Shown: positions 50,109 to 59,872, counted from the first letter of the stretch. The stretch: DNA of 64,000 bases from Amycolatopsis vastitatis (GCF_002234595.1 NZ_NMUL01000058.1:1-64000), one strand, 5' to 3'. The notes: generated by a model from the sequence alone, not told the origin. Translations and numbers: made by a program.

Positions 50109-50484
50109 GGCCCGCTCCCGGGATCCGGTCGACGATCCGGCGCCGCAGCCAGTCCTCCGACGGGCTGTCCGTGGCGTGGGCGACCGCGCTGGTCACGACG
50201 ACCGTGGGCTCGATCCCGCGGATCGCGTTCAGCGGGATCCGTTGCGGTGCCCCGGCGCGGAAGCCGCGGCCGAGCCGCCGCAGCAGCTTCCCGATCGGCC
50301 CGCCGATCCGGTCGGAAAGGGCTTCCGGGCCGACGAGCAGCGCGTCGACGACGAACGTGCCGCCTTCGGCGCGGAACTCGAGGTCGTCGACCTTGCCGAC
50401 GACCGTGCCGTCCTCGCCGGTGATCTGCCGGTCGAGCAGGGCGTCGGCCAGGTCGATCGGCCCGTGGTCGGTGAAGGGGTTCAT
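50095..50484 (-). CDS. PRC-barrel domain protein
   Basis: A 129-aa protein with two PRC-barrel-type strands (LLDRQITGEDGTVVGKVDDLEF and a RIPLNAIRGIEPTVV segment). PRC-barrels bind partner proteins, as in photosynthetic reaction centres and RimM. The ATG overlaps the transporter stop as ATGA, so it is probably a cytosolic regulator or partner of that transporter. Confidence 0.8.
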   Translation of the reverse strand: MNPFTDHGPIDLADALLDRQITGEDGTVVGKVDDLEFRAEGGTFVVDALLVGPEALSDRIGGPIGKLLRRLGRGFRAGAPQRIPLNAIRGIEPTVVVTSAVAHATDSPSEDWLRRRIVDRIPGAGRASR

Positions 50485-51713
50485 TGGCCCGCTCCGGTGA
50501 AGATCATCAAGGGGATCGCCACCACCGCCGCGACGGCGATGACGACGAGCATGGCGAAGCCGACGATGTTGCTGAAGCGGCCGTTGGCGTGCTTCCCGAG
50601 GTATTCGCGGTCGTTGGCGACGATGAGCACCGGCAGGTAGGTCAGCGGCAGCGCCACCGCGGAGAAGATCAGCGAGATCTCGGTCAGGCCGACCGGATCG
50701 AGGCCGGTCTGCACCACCAGGACGGCGACCAGCAGGCCGGCGGCGACGGTCACGTGGAAGCGGGCGGCGTTGCGCGGCGCGCGGCGCTTGCCCCAGTCCC
50801 AGCCGAAGTACTGCGCCAGCATGTACCCCGACGACAGCCCGGTCTCCAGCGCCGCGCCGAAGGTGGCGGCGAAGATGCCGATCAGGACGATCACCAGGCC
50901 CGCGGTGCCGAGCGCGAGCGTCACCGGCAGCACGATCTGGCTGAGCTGGCCGACGTCGACGCCGGCCGGGAACAGCACCACCGCGGCGCAGGCCATGATC
51001 GAGATGGCGAGCAGGCCGCCGAGGGGGAAGCCGAGCAGCACGTTGGCGCGCTGCACCGGCAGGTCCTTCACCTTCCAGCCCTCTTCGACGCCGCCGGAGG
51101 AGAAGAAGAACACCTCGTACGGCGTCATCGCCGACGCGAACAGCGCGACCGCGTGGTAGGCGTAGGTCGGCAGCGCCTGGTCGGCGGGCGGCGCGAGCCC
51201 GGCGATCTGCGCGCCGAGCGAGGACCAGTCGGGGTGCAGGAAGAAGATCGCGACGGCGAACACGCCGATCGCGAGGCCGCCGAGGCCGAAACCGGTCTCC
51301 ATCCGCTCGAAGCCGACCCGCCAGACCACCAGCCAGACGAGCACGCCGATCGGGAGCACCCAGACCAGCCGGTCGACTCCGGAGGCGAGCTCGATCGTGA
51401 GCGCGACGCCGCCGATCTCCGCGCTCACGGTCAGGAGCGTGATCAGGAACGACCCGGCGAGGTTGAGCAGCGCCATGCGGGGGCCGAGGCGTTCGCGGAT
51501 CAGGTCGAACACCGGGCGCCCGGACACCGCGACGACCCGGCCGGACATGTCGGCGTAGACGCAGATGCCGAGCACGCCGAGCACGGTCACCCAGACCAGG
51601 GCCATCCCGTAGCGGGCTCCGACGACCCCGCTTTCGACGAGGTCGCCGATGTCGACGAACCCGCCGACCGCGGTGAGGATGCCGAGGGTGACAGCGAGGA
51701 GCTTCTTGCTCAC
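50481..51713 (-). CDS. Nramp-related membrane transporter lacking canonical metal motifs
   Basis: The protein (410 aa) has about eleven membrane helices with the fold pattern of Nramp divalent metal transporters. The helix-1 metal motif DPGN is replaced by VDIGD (20-24) and the helix-6 MPH motif by MTPYE. Those changes resemble Nramp-related transporters with altered ion choice (Mg2+ or unknown substrates). It is coupled by GTGA to an upstream lipoprotein gene and by ATGA to a PRC-barrel gene. This makes a four-gene unit for transport and its control. Confidence 0.85.
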   Translation of the reverse strand: MSKKLLAVTLGILTAVGGFVDIGDLVESGVVGARYGMALVWVTVLGVLGICVYADMSGRVVAVSGRPVFDLIRERLGPRMALLNLAGSFLITLLTVSAEIGGVALTIELASGVDRLVWVLPIGVLVWLVVWRVGFERMETGFGLGGLAIGVFAVAIFFLHPDWSSLGAQIAGLAPPADQALPTYAYHAVALFASAMTPYEVFFFSSGGVEEGWKVKDLPVQRANVLLGFPLGGLLAISIMACAAVVLFPAGVDVGQLSQIVLPVTLALGTAGLVIVLIGIFAATFGAALETGLSSGYMLAQYFGWDWGKRRAPRNAARFHVTVAAGLLVAVLVVQTGLDPVGLTEISLIFSAVALPLTYLPVLIVANDREYLGKHANGRFSNIVGFAMLVVIAVAAVVAIPLMIFTGAGQ

Positions 51714-52135
51714 GACGTCACGCCCCAGCGGGCGAGTTCGCCGATCAGGCCCTGCAGTTCCGCGTCGATCCGGTCCAGGCCGTCGTCGGTGCCGTCGCCG
51801 AGGCCGTCGTCGAGCCGGTGGGCCAGCGCGACCCCGCGGTCGGTGATCGACGCGAGTGCCGCGCGGGCGCGGTCGTCGGTCAGGTCGCCGACGTCCTGGC
51901 CCGCCGAGCCGAGTTCGTCGGCGGCGTCGCGGACGGTGATCGAAAGGCTGGGGACGGGCGGCACCGAATCGCGGTCGGCGGTCACGACGAGCCGCAGGAG
52001 TTCGAGCTGGCCCCGGATTTCCCGGCCGGCGTGGACGACGTCGGCCTGCGGGTCCGCCCCGCAGCCCGCCGCCAGGGCAGCGGCCGCGAGCACCGCGGCC
52101 GTCGTGCGCAATCGAATCGACCACGGCGGGAACAC
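51710..52135 (-). CDS. Small lipoprotein of the Nramp-like operon
   Basis: A 141-aa lipoprotein (lipobox LAAGC) with a helical, acidic mature part (LTDDRARAALASITDRG, LDDGLGDGTDDGLDRID). It overlaps the transporter start (GTGA). It may be a periplasmic-side partner that binds cations through its acidic clusters; that is a guess. The GTG start at 52135 has only a weak ribosome binding site. Confidence 0.7.
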   Translation of the reverse strand: MFPPWSIRLRTTAAVLAAAALAAGCGADPQADVVHAGREIRGQLELLRLVVTADRDSVPPVPSLSITVRDAADELGSAGQDVGDLTDDRARAALASITDRGVALAHRLDDGLGDGTDDGLDRIDAELQGLIGELARWGVTS

Positions 52136-52239
52136 GACGGGGGATTACCCGATCTTCGCGCGGATAAACGCCGGTGCGAATACTCCACCGTGGACAGAAC
52201 GGGTGATTGAACAGGCGCCGGGCTGGGAAATTCGTCGCC

Positions 52240-52776
52240 ATGCCGAGTGAATCGCCCTTTCGTGAGGAAGACGGACCGGACGAAAACGACCTTCCGGTCA
52301 GCCGGCCCGCGTGGCCGGTCACGGCGCTCAGCACGGTCGCCCAGGGCGGCGTGCTCTGGGTCTTCGTGGCCGGGGTCCTGGCGTGGCGTCCCGGCCCCCG
52401 CCGCCGGGCCGCCGGCCGCGGTCTCGTGGCGGGCGCGGCCGGGATGGCCTCCGGGCACGCCGTGAAGGCCGTGGTCCGGCGGCGGCGGCCGCCGGCCCAG
52501 CGGCTGCCGGCCCGCCAGGCACTGCCCGAGCAGCCGAAGTCTTCGGCGTTCCCGTCCACGCACGCGACTACCGCGGCCGCGTTCACGGTCGCCGTCGCGC
52601 TCACGGCGCCGGCGGCGGGTGCCGCGATCGCGCCGCTGGCCGCCGCCGTTTGCTACAGCAGGCTCCGGACCCGGGCGCACTGGCCGACCGACGTGTACGG
52701 CGGGGCCGCACTGGGTGCGGTCGTCGGCGGCCTGGCGCACCGCCGGTTCACGCGCGGAAGTACGCCCGGAAAGTAG
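52240..52776 (+). CDS. PAP2-family phosphatase
   Basis: A 178-aa membrane protein with the three phosphatidate-phosphatase motifs: KAVVRRRRP, SAFPSTHAT and SRLRTRAHWPTDVYGG, whose His is the nucleophile and whose Asp is paired with it. It would remove phosphate from a lipid phosphate such as undecaprenyl pyrophosphate or phosphatidate. Its 3' end overlaps the convergent MEDS gene by 29 bp. The ATG at 52240 is chosen over an upstream TTG. Confidence 0.9.
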   Translation: MPSESPFREEDGPDENDLPVSRPAWPVTALSTVAQGGVLWVFVAGVLAWRPGPRRRAAGRGLVAGAAGMASGHAVKAVVRRRRPPAQRLPARQALPEQPKSSAFPSTHATTAAAFTVAVALTAPAAGAAIAPLAAAVCYSRLRTRAHWPTDVYGGAALGAVVGGLAHRRFTRGSTPGK

Positions 52777-53683
52777 TGCCTTCGTCGCCGGTGTACAGGC
52801 GGACGAGGTCGGCGAGGTGGTTGACGAGCAGGAGCCCGCGGCCGCGCGGCTGGTACGGCGTCGCGGGGTGGCGGCCGGCGAGCGGGTCCCCGAGCCGGCC
52901 GCCGTCGTGGACTTCGCAGACGAACTCGCCGTCGCCGCCCCAGAAGCGGACGGTTCCGGACCCGCTGCCGTGCTCGACGCTGTTGGAGAGCAGTTCGGTG
53001 ACGACCACCTCGACGTCGGCGACCCGGTCGGCGCTGAGCCCGCAGGCGGCCGCGTGGACGTGGGCCAGTGCCCTGGCCGCCGCGAGATGGGTGGTGCCGG
53101 CGAGTTCGAAGGCCCCGTCCGGCACCGGCAGGGCCTGGTTGTACCGGTCGATCACCTTCGCCGGGGCGTACACGGCGCTGGGCCGCCGCCCCGCGCCGTC
53201 GATCAGGACCGGGTGGGTGGCTTCGGCGTCGGCGAGGACGTCCTCCGCGAGCGTCTCGACGTCGTAGGGGCAGAGGATCGTCACGTCCCGGCCGGTGAAG
53301 GCGAGGTTGATGAGGGCTTCGTGCTGGACGCACGCCGGGTACTCCACAGCCGACCGCGCCGCCCAGATCGGCTCGCCGATGATCCGCACCGGCCGACCGG
53401 GGTGGGTGTCGGCGAACGCGCGCAGCACCCCGGGGATGATCCGTCCGGGGTTGCGGCCGGCCTCGGTCATGTCCAGCAGGTGGACCCGCTTCGCGTCCGC
53501 TCCGAGCTCCCGCCGCAGCAGGGCGAGGTTGTCGCCCGGCACCGACACCGCCACCGGTTCGTCGGCGGCCAGGCCGCCCCACACGAACGGCACGGTCCCC
53601 GCCAGGTATTCGGCCTCGCCGCGGTAGAACAGCGCCGGGTGCACGAACGGGCCGGCCGCACAGGCATCCGCGGTCGCGCTCAA
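52748..53683 (-). CDS. MEDS-HATPase sensor/anti-sigma regulator
   Basis: The protein (311 aa) has an N-terminal MEDS domain (about residues 10-170: VHPALFYRGEAEYLAGTVPF, later CVQHEALINLAF) and a C-terminal GHKL ATPase (VVVTELLSNSVEHG N-box, CEVHDGG, GRGLLLVNHLADLV). Such fusions in actinomycetes are anti-sigma kinases or sensor proteins that answer to a small ligand. TTG at 53683 is preceded by AAGGAGGAAC. The STAS proteins at 34653 and 47543 are possible partners. Confidence 0.88.
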   Translation of the reverse strand: MSATADACAAGPFVHPALFYRGEAEYLAGTVPFVWGGLAADEPVAVSVPGDNLALLRRELGADAKRVHLLDMTEAGRNPGRIIPGVLRAFADTHPGRPVRIIGEPIWAARSAVEYPACVQHEALINLAFTGRDVTILCPYDVETLAEDVLADAEATHPVLIDGAGRRPSAVYAPAKVIDRYNQALPVPDGAFELAGTTHLAAARALAHVHAAACGLSADRVADVEVVVTELLSNSVEHGSGSGTVRFWGGDGEFVCEVHDGGRLGDPLAGRHPATPYQPRGRGLLLVNHLADLVRLYTGDEGTTFRAYFRA

Positions 53684-53763
53684 GCCGTTCCTCCTTCAGG
53701 CAGGGACGCCTCCAGTATGCGCGACCGCGTCGCCGGATCGGGGGACACCCGGGTCACTCCACG

Positions 53764-55500
53764 TCACCAGGACGGCGGAGTGGCCAGCCGCTGTGCGGTT
53801 TCCAGCAGCATGGCGTGGACGAAGGCCTGGGGGAGGTTCCCGCGCAGCTGCCGCTGCCGGACGTCGTACTCCTCGGCGAACAGCCCGGGCGGGCCGCAAG
53901 CGGCGCGGTTGCGTTCGAACCAGCGGAACGCCTCGGTGAGGTCGCCTTGGTGCCGGCAGGCCAGCGCCATGGTGAACCCGCACAGCAGGAACGCGCCCTC
54001 GGCCTCGCCCAGCGGCCGGTCGTCCTGGGCGAAGCGGTAGACGTACCCGTCTTCGGTGAGGTCGCGGCGGACCGCGTCGAGCGTCGCGCGGGTGCGCGGG
54101 TCGTCGGCGGGCAGAGCCCCGCGCACGGGCGGGAGCAGCAGCGCCGCGTCCGTGCCGGAGCGGCCCGGGCTGCGCCGCCAGGCGCCGTGCCGGTCCAGGC
54201 AGCGGGCCGTGGTTTCGGCGAGCAGTTTGTCGGCGAGGCTCGCCAGCTCGGCCCCGCGGTACGCGGGCACCTCGCGCGCCAGCGCGCGCAGGCCGGCGAC
54301 GCAGGCGAGCCGCGAGTGGGTCCACCACTGGTCGTCCAGCTCCCAGATCCCGGCTTCCGGGCGGTCCCAGCGTTCGGTGATCAGCCGGACGACGACGTCG
54401 GCGGCGCGCTCGACGTCGCCGCCGAAGCGGTCGTGGCGGGCCGCGGCCGCGTGCAGCTGCAGCAGTTCGCCGAGGGCGTCCAGCTGGAACTGGCCGGTGA
54501 CGCGGTTGCCGACGACGTCGGAGCCACCGGGGTAGCCGGGCAGGTGCAGCGTCGTTTCGCCGGGCGGCGGGGTGCCGTCGGCCCGGTAAGCGGGCAGGAG
54601 TCGGTCTCCATGGTCGAGGACGCGGGCAGTCGTGAACCGGAGCGCGTCGTCGAGCAGGGGGTGCGGCTCGTCGACGGACGCGGCGAGCCCGGCATAGCAC
54701 TGGTCTCGCAGCCACACGTACCGGTAGTCGTAGTTGCGGCCGGCTTCGGAACGCTCCGGCAGGCCGAGGGTGGCCGCGGCGACCATGCCGCCGGAATCCG
54801 TGGTCAGCCCCCGCAGGACCGCGTAGGCGTGCCGGGCGTCGCGGGCGGCGACGGTGTTCTCCAGCTCCGGCACGGCGCTGTGCCACGCGTGTTCGGTGGC
54901 TTCCCACAGATAGGCGGCGTCGGGCGGATCGGGCAGGCGCCGGTCGGAGAGCTCGAGGACGAGGTCGTGCCGGCCGCCGGCCGGCACGGTCAGCTCGAAG
55001 GCCAGCCGTCCGTCCTCGGCCACCGCGTCCCCGGCGCCCGTCCAGCGCACCCGCAGGTCGCCGGTGCGGCCCGTCCACGTCCCGTCTTCGTCCCGCCGCA
55101 GCTCGCGCAGCGACCGTCGCCCGAAGCCGTCGGCCAGGTCCAGCCGGACGCGCATCCGGACGGCCCGTTCGACCGCCTCGATGCGGCGCAGCAGCACGAC
55201 GCGGTGCGGATCGCCGGGGTGGGCGAGGGCTTCCCGGCACTCGACGGCGGTCTCGGTCGTCACCCAGCGGTTGCGCCAGATCAGGCCGCCGGGTTCGTAG
55301 TGGCCGCCCCAGACGTACGCGCCGACGGGGCTGACGAGGTAGCTGCCGGTGCCGCCGATCAGCGAGGACAGCACGGCGCTGTCGGACCACCCGGGGGCGC
55401 AGAGCCAGGCGATGTCGCCGCGCGGGCCGCACAGCGCGCCACGCTCGCCGTCGGCCAGCAGCGCGTACTCGCGCAGGACGTGCGGGGCGACGCCGGTCAT
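53764..55500 (-). CDS. Glycoside hydrolase family 15 protein (trehalase/glucoamylase-like)
   Basis: A 578-aa GH15 enzyme with an N-terminal beta-sandwich and a C-terminal alpha/alpha toroid. Landmarks are NYDYRYVWLRD, the general acid in EAGIWEL, and EAEGAFLLCGF. Actinobacterial relatives hydrolyse trehalose or alpha-glucans. It has no signal peptide, so it acts in the cytoplasm. It is the last gene of the six-gene operon, overlapping the SDR gene by ATGA. Confidence 0.9.
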   Translation of the reverse strand: MTGVAPHVLREYALLADGERGALCGPRGDIAWLCAPGWSDSAVLSSLIGGTGSYLVSPVGAYVWGGHYEPGGLIWRNRWVTTETAVECREALAHPGDPHRVVLLRRIEAVERAVRMRVRLDLADGFGRRSLRELRRDEDGTWTGRTGDLRVRWTGAGDAVAEDGRLAFELTVPAGGRHDLVLELSDRRLPDPPDAAYLWEATEHAWHSAVPELENTVAARDARHAYAVLRGLTTDSGGMVAAATLGLPERSEAGRNYDYRYVWLRDQCYAGLAASVDEPHPLLDDALRFTTARVLDHGDRLLPAYRADGTPPPGETTLHLPGYPGGSDVVGNRVTGQFQLDALGELLQLHAAAARHDRFGGDVERAADVVVRLITERWDRPEAGIWELDDQWWTHSRLACVAGLRALAREVPAYRGAELASLADKLLAETTARCLDRHGAWRRSPGRSGTDAALLLPPVRGALPADDPRTRATLDAVRRDLTEDGYVYRFAQDDRPLGEAEGAFLLCGFTMALACRHQGDLTEAFRWFERNRAACGPPGLFAEEYDVRQRQLRGNLPQAFVHAMLLETAQRLATPPSW

Positions 55501-56495
55501 GACCGGGCTCGGCGCCACACCGCCAGCGCCGTTGCGGCGAGCGCGCTCCCGCCGGCGGCCAGGAGGCCGTGGTGCGTGCTGGCCCACAGCTGGAAGCTGC
55601 GCGGGGTGGACTTGCGGTCGAACCGGCCGTGCGCGCCGTAGTCCCGCGAGCGGTCGGCCGGTGCCCAGAGGTTTTCGGGCTGGCCGGCGGGCTTGTCCGC
55701 GTCGGTCTGCTGTGACTGGTAGCCGGTCTTGGCCAGGTAGCGATCGAGGATGCCGGGGGCGACGGCGTTCGCGAGGAGGGTGCCGGCGGTGCTGCCGCCG
55801 ACCCAGTACTCGCGACGGCGCGGGTGGTCGGCGGCGTGCAGCACGGCCCGCGCGGCGACCTCCGGCTGGTAGATCGGGGGCACCGGCTGGGCCTGGTGGG
55901 GCAGCTTGGACCGGACCCAGGAGAACTGCGGCGTGTTGACGGCCGGCATCTGGACCATCGTGGTGCGGACGTGGCTGCCTTCGTGCAGCAGTTCGCAGCG
56001 CAGGGACTCGTTGAAGCCCTGGATGGCGTGCTTCGCGCCGCAATACGCGCTCTGCAGCGGGATCCCGCGGTAGGCGAGGGCCGAGCCGACCTGCACGATG
56101 GTGCCCCGGTCGCGCGGCTTCATCCGCCGGAGGGCGGCCATCGTGCCGTGCACGTAGCCGAGGTAGCTGACCTCGGTGACGCGGCGGAACTCGTCCGGCT
56201 CGATCTCGCTGAACGGCGCGAACACCGAGGTGAACGCGACGTTCACCCACACGTCGATCGGCCCGAGCTCCTTTTCGGCCCGTTCGGCCGCGGCTTCGAC
56301 CTGCGCGAAGTCGGCGACGTCGGTGGGAATCGCGAGCGCGGTCCCGCCCTCACGGGTGACGTCCCCGGCGGCGGCATCGAGGCCCTCTTCGCCGCGGGCG
56401 AGCAGCGCGACGCGGGCTTCCCGCGCGCCGAACGCGCGGGCGACGGCACGGCCGATGCCCCCGCTGGCGCCGGTCACGACTACTACCTGGTTCAT
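55497..56495 (-). CDS. Short-chain dehydrogenase with C-terminal extension
   Basis: A 332-aa SDR: NAD(P) motif TGASGGIG, catalytic Ser in QVGSALAYR, and Tyr/Lys in SAYCGAK. The last about 80 residues form an extension ending in a membrane-like helix (LLAAGGSALAATALAVW). This type occurs next to the same TPP and D-2-hydroxyacid dehydrogenase genes in actinomycetes as I recall. Substrate unknown. ATGA overlaps at both ends. Confidence 0.87.
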   Translation of the reverse strand: MNQVVVVTGASGGIGRAVARAFGAREARVALLARGEEGLDAAAGDVTREGGTALAIPTDVADFAQVEAAAERAEKELGPIDVWVNVAFTSVFAPFSEIEPDEFRRVTEVSYLGYVHGTMAALRRMKPRDRGTIVQVGSALAYRGIPLQSAYCGAKHAIQGFNESLRCELLHEGSHVRTTMVQMPAVNTPQFSWVRSKLPHQAQPVPPIYQPEVAARAVLHAADHPRRREYWVGGSTAGTLLANAVAPGILDRYLAKTGYQSQQTDADKPAGQPENLWAPADRSRDYGAHGRFDRKSTPRSFQLWASTHHGLLAAGGSALAATALAVWRRARS

Positions 56496-56803
56496 GACTG
56501 CCTCCGTTCTCCGATGCGGGCCGCGCGGGCCCAGGCGGCCGCGACGATCACGTTCGCCAAAGCGGCGGCCCGCCACCGCCGGGACACCACGGCCACGCCG
56601 AGCATGCTGACGCTGTGCGCGACATCGGCGGTCCAGCCCCAGCGGGCGACGATGCCGTCCGGGCGCCGCCAAGTGGCCGTGGCCTGTGCGAGGTGCCGGA
56701 TGCCCAGCGCCAGCACGACTTTCCGCGGGACGGGCAGGTGCCGCGAAGCGACGACCAGCCCGCCGCCCCATACCGCCCGGGCCGCGGCGATCGCGCGTGT
56801 CAC
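56492..56803 (-). CDS. Small hydrophobic protein
   Basis: A 103-aa protein with two or three hydrophobic segments (VWGGGLVVASRHL, AHSVSMLGVAVVS, AAALANVIVAAAW) and several Arg. No family is recognised. It overlaps both neighbours by 4 bp (GTGA upstream, ATGA downstream), so it is certainly part of the operon, possibly a membrane anchor for one of the enzymes. Confidence 0.75.
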   Translation of the reverse strand: MTRAIAAARAVWGGGLVVASRHLPVPRKVVLALGIRHLAQATATWRRPDGIVARWGWTADVAHSVSMLGVAVVSRRWRAAALANVIVAAAWARAARIGERRQS

Positions 56804-59800
56804 CGGGTCCTCCGGCGAGACACGGCGATGCCCAGCGCGGCCACGCCGAGCGCGGCGAGCACCGCCGTCCGCTTCTTCCTCGGCGCCTCCGCCGGGCCGT
56901 CGAGCGCACTGGCCAGCAGCTCCGCCAGGTGCACGCCTTCCCGGCCGCCGCTGTCCAGCTCGTGCAGCTGGGTGCGGCAGCTGAAGCCGTCGGCCAGGAC
57001 CGCCGTGTCCGGCGACGCCTCCCTCACCCGGGGCAGCAGGACCCGCTCGGCACACGCCTTCGAGACGTCGAGATGACCCTTCTCGAAGCCGAAGTTGCCG
57101 GCCAGGCCGCAGCAGCCGCTGTCGAGGTGCTCGGCGTCGACCCCCGCGGCTTCCAGAAGACGCGCATCGGCGTCCCAGCCCATGATCGCGTGCTGGTGGC
57201 AGTGGACCTGCGCGATCGCCTTCGCGTCGAGCCGCGGCGGGCGGTAGCCGGGGGAGTGCTCGGTGAGCAGCTCCGCGAGCGTCACCGTTTGCGCGCGCAG
57301 CCGCCGGACGTCCTGGTCGCCCGGGAACAGCTCGTACGCGTCGGAGCGGAACACCGCCGTGCAGCTGGGTTCCAGGCCGACGACGAACCCGCCGTCGTGC
57401 AGGTGCGGGGCCAGCTCGCGGACCGTGCGGGCGAGGATGTGCTTGGCGAGGCCCAGCTGCCCCGTGGAGATCCACGTGAGCCCGCAGCACATCGGCGCCG
57501 ACGGCATCGTGACCCGCCATCCGGCGTCCTCCATCACTCGGATCGCGGCCTGCCCGACGTGCGGGTGGAAGGAGTTGGTGAACGTGTCCGGCCACAGCAG
57601 CACCGTGCCGCGGGCGCCGGTGCCGGACGGCCCCCGCCGGGCGAACCACTGCTGCAGCGTCTCTCCGGCGAACCTCGGGATTTCGCGGTCCTCGACGCCG
57701 GCCGCGAGCGTGGCCAGGCGCGCCAGCCCGGGCGCGTGGGTGAGGGCGTTCACCACGCGCCCGGCCCGCAGCCCGCCGACGACCCGGGCGAACGCCGGCA
57801 GCCAGCCCATCGTGTAGTCCGAGCGCGGCCGCCGCCACGGACGGCCCTCGTAGTGGTGGCTGAGGAACTCCGCCTTGTACGTCGCCATGTCCACATTGGC
57901 CGGACAGTCGGTCTTGCATCCCTTGCACGCCAGGCAAAGGTCGAGGGCTTCGCGCACGTCGTCGGAGCGCCAGCCCTCGCCGACGGGACTGTCGCCGTGG
58001 CCGTCGAGCATCTCGAACAGCAGCCGGGCACGCCCGCGCGTGGAGTGCTCCTCCTCGCCGGTCACCTGGTACGACGGGCACATGACCTGCCCGCCGCTCG
58101 TGGTGTGCTGCCGGCACCGGCCGACGCCGACGCAGCGGTTGGCGGCCTGGGCGAACGAGCCGCCGTCCTCGGGGAACCGGAAGTGCAGGTCCTGCGGGTC
58201 GGCGGGCGCCCAGCCGGCGCCGAGGCGCAGGTTCTCGTCGAGCCGGTAGGGGGCGACGACCTTGCCGGGGTTCATCCGGTTCCCGGGGTCGAAGACGGCC
58301 TTCAGCCTGCCGAACGCCGTCACCAGGTCCTCGCCGAACATCTTCGGCAGCAGTTCGCCGCGGGACTGGCCGTCGCCGTGCTCGCCCGAGAACGAGCCGC
58401 CCATCGCGGCGACGAGGTCGGCGGCGCGTTCCATGAACCGCCGGTAGGTGGCGACGCCGTCGGCGGAGTAGAGGTCGAACGGGATCCGGGTGTGCACGCA
58501 GCCCTGGCCGAAGTGGCCGTACAGGCTCGGGCCCGTTTCGCCGGCGTAGCCGAACTCTTCGTACAGCGCGATCAGCTTCCGCAGGTACTCGCCGAGCCGG
58601 TCCGGCGCGACGGCGGAGTCCTCCCAGCCTTCGAAGGTGTCGGCCCGGCCCGGCAGGTGCGCGGTGGCGCCGAGCCCGGCTTCGCGGACCTGCCAGAGCT
58701 CGTGCTCGCGTTCGGGGTCGTCGAGGAACTCGACGTCGGCTTCGTGCTCGGTGTCGTGGAGGGCGTCGAGCATCTTGTGCGCCTGCCGCTCGGCTTCTTC
58801 GTGCGTGCCGGCGGCGAACTGCACCATGAGGAACGCGCGGCCCTCCGGCAGCTCGCCGAGCGCCTTCGGGTTCATGTGCTTGATCTGCTGGTCGCGGATC
58901 AGCTTGTGGTCGACGCCTTCCAGCGCGACCGGCTCGTGCGGGAGGATCGAGGGCACGGCGTCGGCGGCCTTCGCGATGTCCGGGTAGCCGAGGACGACGA
59001 GCGTCCGTTCGGGCAGCACCGGGACCAGCTCCAGCTCCGACCGCAGCACGGTGACCAAAGTGGACTCGCTGCCGACGAGCAGCCCGGCGACGTCGAAGTC
59101 GTGCTCCGGCAGCAGGGAGTCGAGGTTGTAGCCCGACACGCGGCGCGGGATGTCCGGGTACCGGCGGCGGATCTCGTCGGCGTATTCGTCGCGCAGCCGG
59201 CGCAGCTGCCGGTAGATCGCCGCCCGCGGGTCGCCGCGGCGCTCGATCCCGGCGTACTCCTCGTCGGTGGTTTCGCCGCACCAGAAGCGGATTCCGTCGT
59301 AGGTGAGGACTTCCAGGCGTGCGATGTTGTCGACGACCTTGCCGGTCCGCTGGGCCGTGGCGCCGCACGAGTTGTTGCCGATCATCCCGCCGAGCGTGCA
59401 GTTCATGTGCGTCGCCGGCTCCGGCCCGTACCGCAGGCCGGTGTCCGCCAGCTGCCGGTTCAGCTCGTCGAGCACGATCCCCGGCTGCACCACGCAGGTG
59501 CGCGCGTCGGCGTCGACCGACTCGAGCCGGTTGCAGTACTTCGAAAAGTCGAGCACCACGGCGGTGTTGGTGCACTGCCCGGCGAGGCTGGTGCCCCCGC
59601 CCCGGGACAGGACCGGCGCCCCGAACTCCCGCGCCACCGCGATCGCCGCCACGGCGTCGTCCGGCGTCCGCGGCACGACGACGCCGAGCGGGACCTGGCG
59701 GAAGTTGGAGGCGTCGGTCGAATACGCCGCACGCGTTCCGCGATCGAAGCGCACTTCGCCGTCGACGCGCTCGCGCAGGGCCGCGGCGAGCGCGCCGGCG

Positions 59801-59859
59801 TCGAGGTCTTCGTGGTCCGCGTGGCGCACCACGGGGTCGGGCAGCTGGACGGTTCCCAT
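56800..59859 (-). CDS. FAD/Fe-S D-2-hydroxyacid (D-2-hydroxyglutarate type) dehydrogenase
   Basis: The protein (1019 aa) joins two domains. The first is an FAD-linked oxidase domain (GGGTSLAGQ, later MNCTLGGMIGNNSCGA and SGEHGDGQSRGELLP). The second is a GlcF-like iron-sulfur part with two cysteine clusters (RCVGVGRCRQ and CLACKGCKTDCP), then CCG-type motifs (MCCGLTW, GCCGLAG). The arrangement matches YdiJ-type D-2-hydroxyglutarate/D-lactate dehydrogenases, which feed electrons to the respiratory chain. It ends in a hydrophobic, basic tail that may touch the membrane. Confidence 0.9.
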   Translation of the reverse strand: MGTVQLPDPVVRHADHEDLDAGALAAALRERVDGEVRFDRGTRAAYSTDASNFRQVPLGVVVPRTPDDAVAAIAVAREFGAPVLSRGGGTSLAGQCTNTAVVLDFSKYCNRLESVDADARTCVVQPGIVLDELNRQLADTGLRYGPEPATHMNCTLGGMIGNNSCGATAQRTGKVVDNIARLEVLTYDGIRFWCGETTDEEYAGIERRGDPRAAIYRQLRRLRDEYADEIRRRYPDIPRRVSGYNLDSLLPEHDFDVAGLLVGSESTLVTVLRSELELVPVLPERTLVVLGYPDIAKAADAVPSILPHEPVALEGVDHKLIRDQQIKHMNPKALGELPEGRAFLMVQFAAGTHEEAERQAHKMLDALHDTEHEADVEFLDDPEREHELWQVREAGLGATAHLPGRADTFEGWEDSAVAPDRLGEYLRKLIALYEEFGYAGETGPSLYGHFGQGCVHTRIPFDLYSADGVATYRRFMERAADLVAAMGGSFSGEHGDGQSRGELLPKMFGEDLVTAFGRLKAVFDPGNRMNPGKVVAPYRLDENLRLGAGWAPADPQDLHFRFPEDGGSFAQAANRCVGVGRCRQHTTSGGQVMCPSYQVTGEEEHSTRGRARLLFEMLDGHGDSPVGEGWRSDDVREALDLCLACKGCKTDCPANVDMATYKAEFLSHHYEGRPWRRPRSDYTMGWLPAFARVVGGLRAGRVVNALTHAPGLARLATLAAGVEDREIPRFAGETLQQWFARRGPSGTGARGTVLLWPDTFTNSFHPHVGQAAIRVMEDAGWRVTMPSAPMCCGLTWISTGQLGLAKHILARTVRELAPHLHDGGFVVGLEPSCTAVFRSDAYELFPGDQDVRRLRAQTVTLAELLTEHSPGYRPPRLDAKAIAQVHCHQHAIMGWDADARLLEAAGVDAEHLDSGCCGLAGNFGFEKGHLDVSKACAERVLLPRVREASPDTAVLADGFSCRTQLHELDSGGREGVHLAELLASALDGPAEAPRKKRTAVLAALGVAALGIAVSRRRTR

Positions 59860-59872
59860 CGCGGATCCTCCT

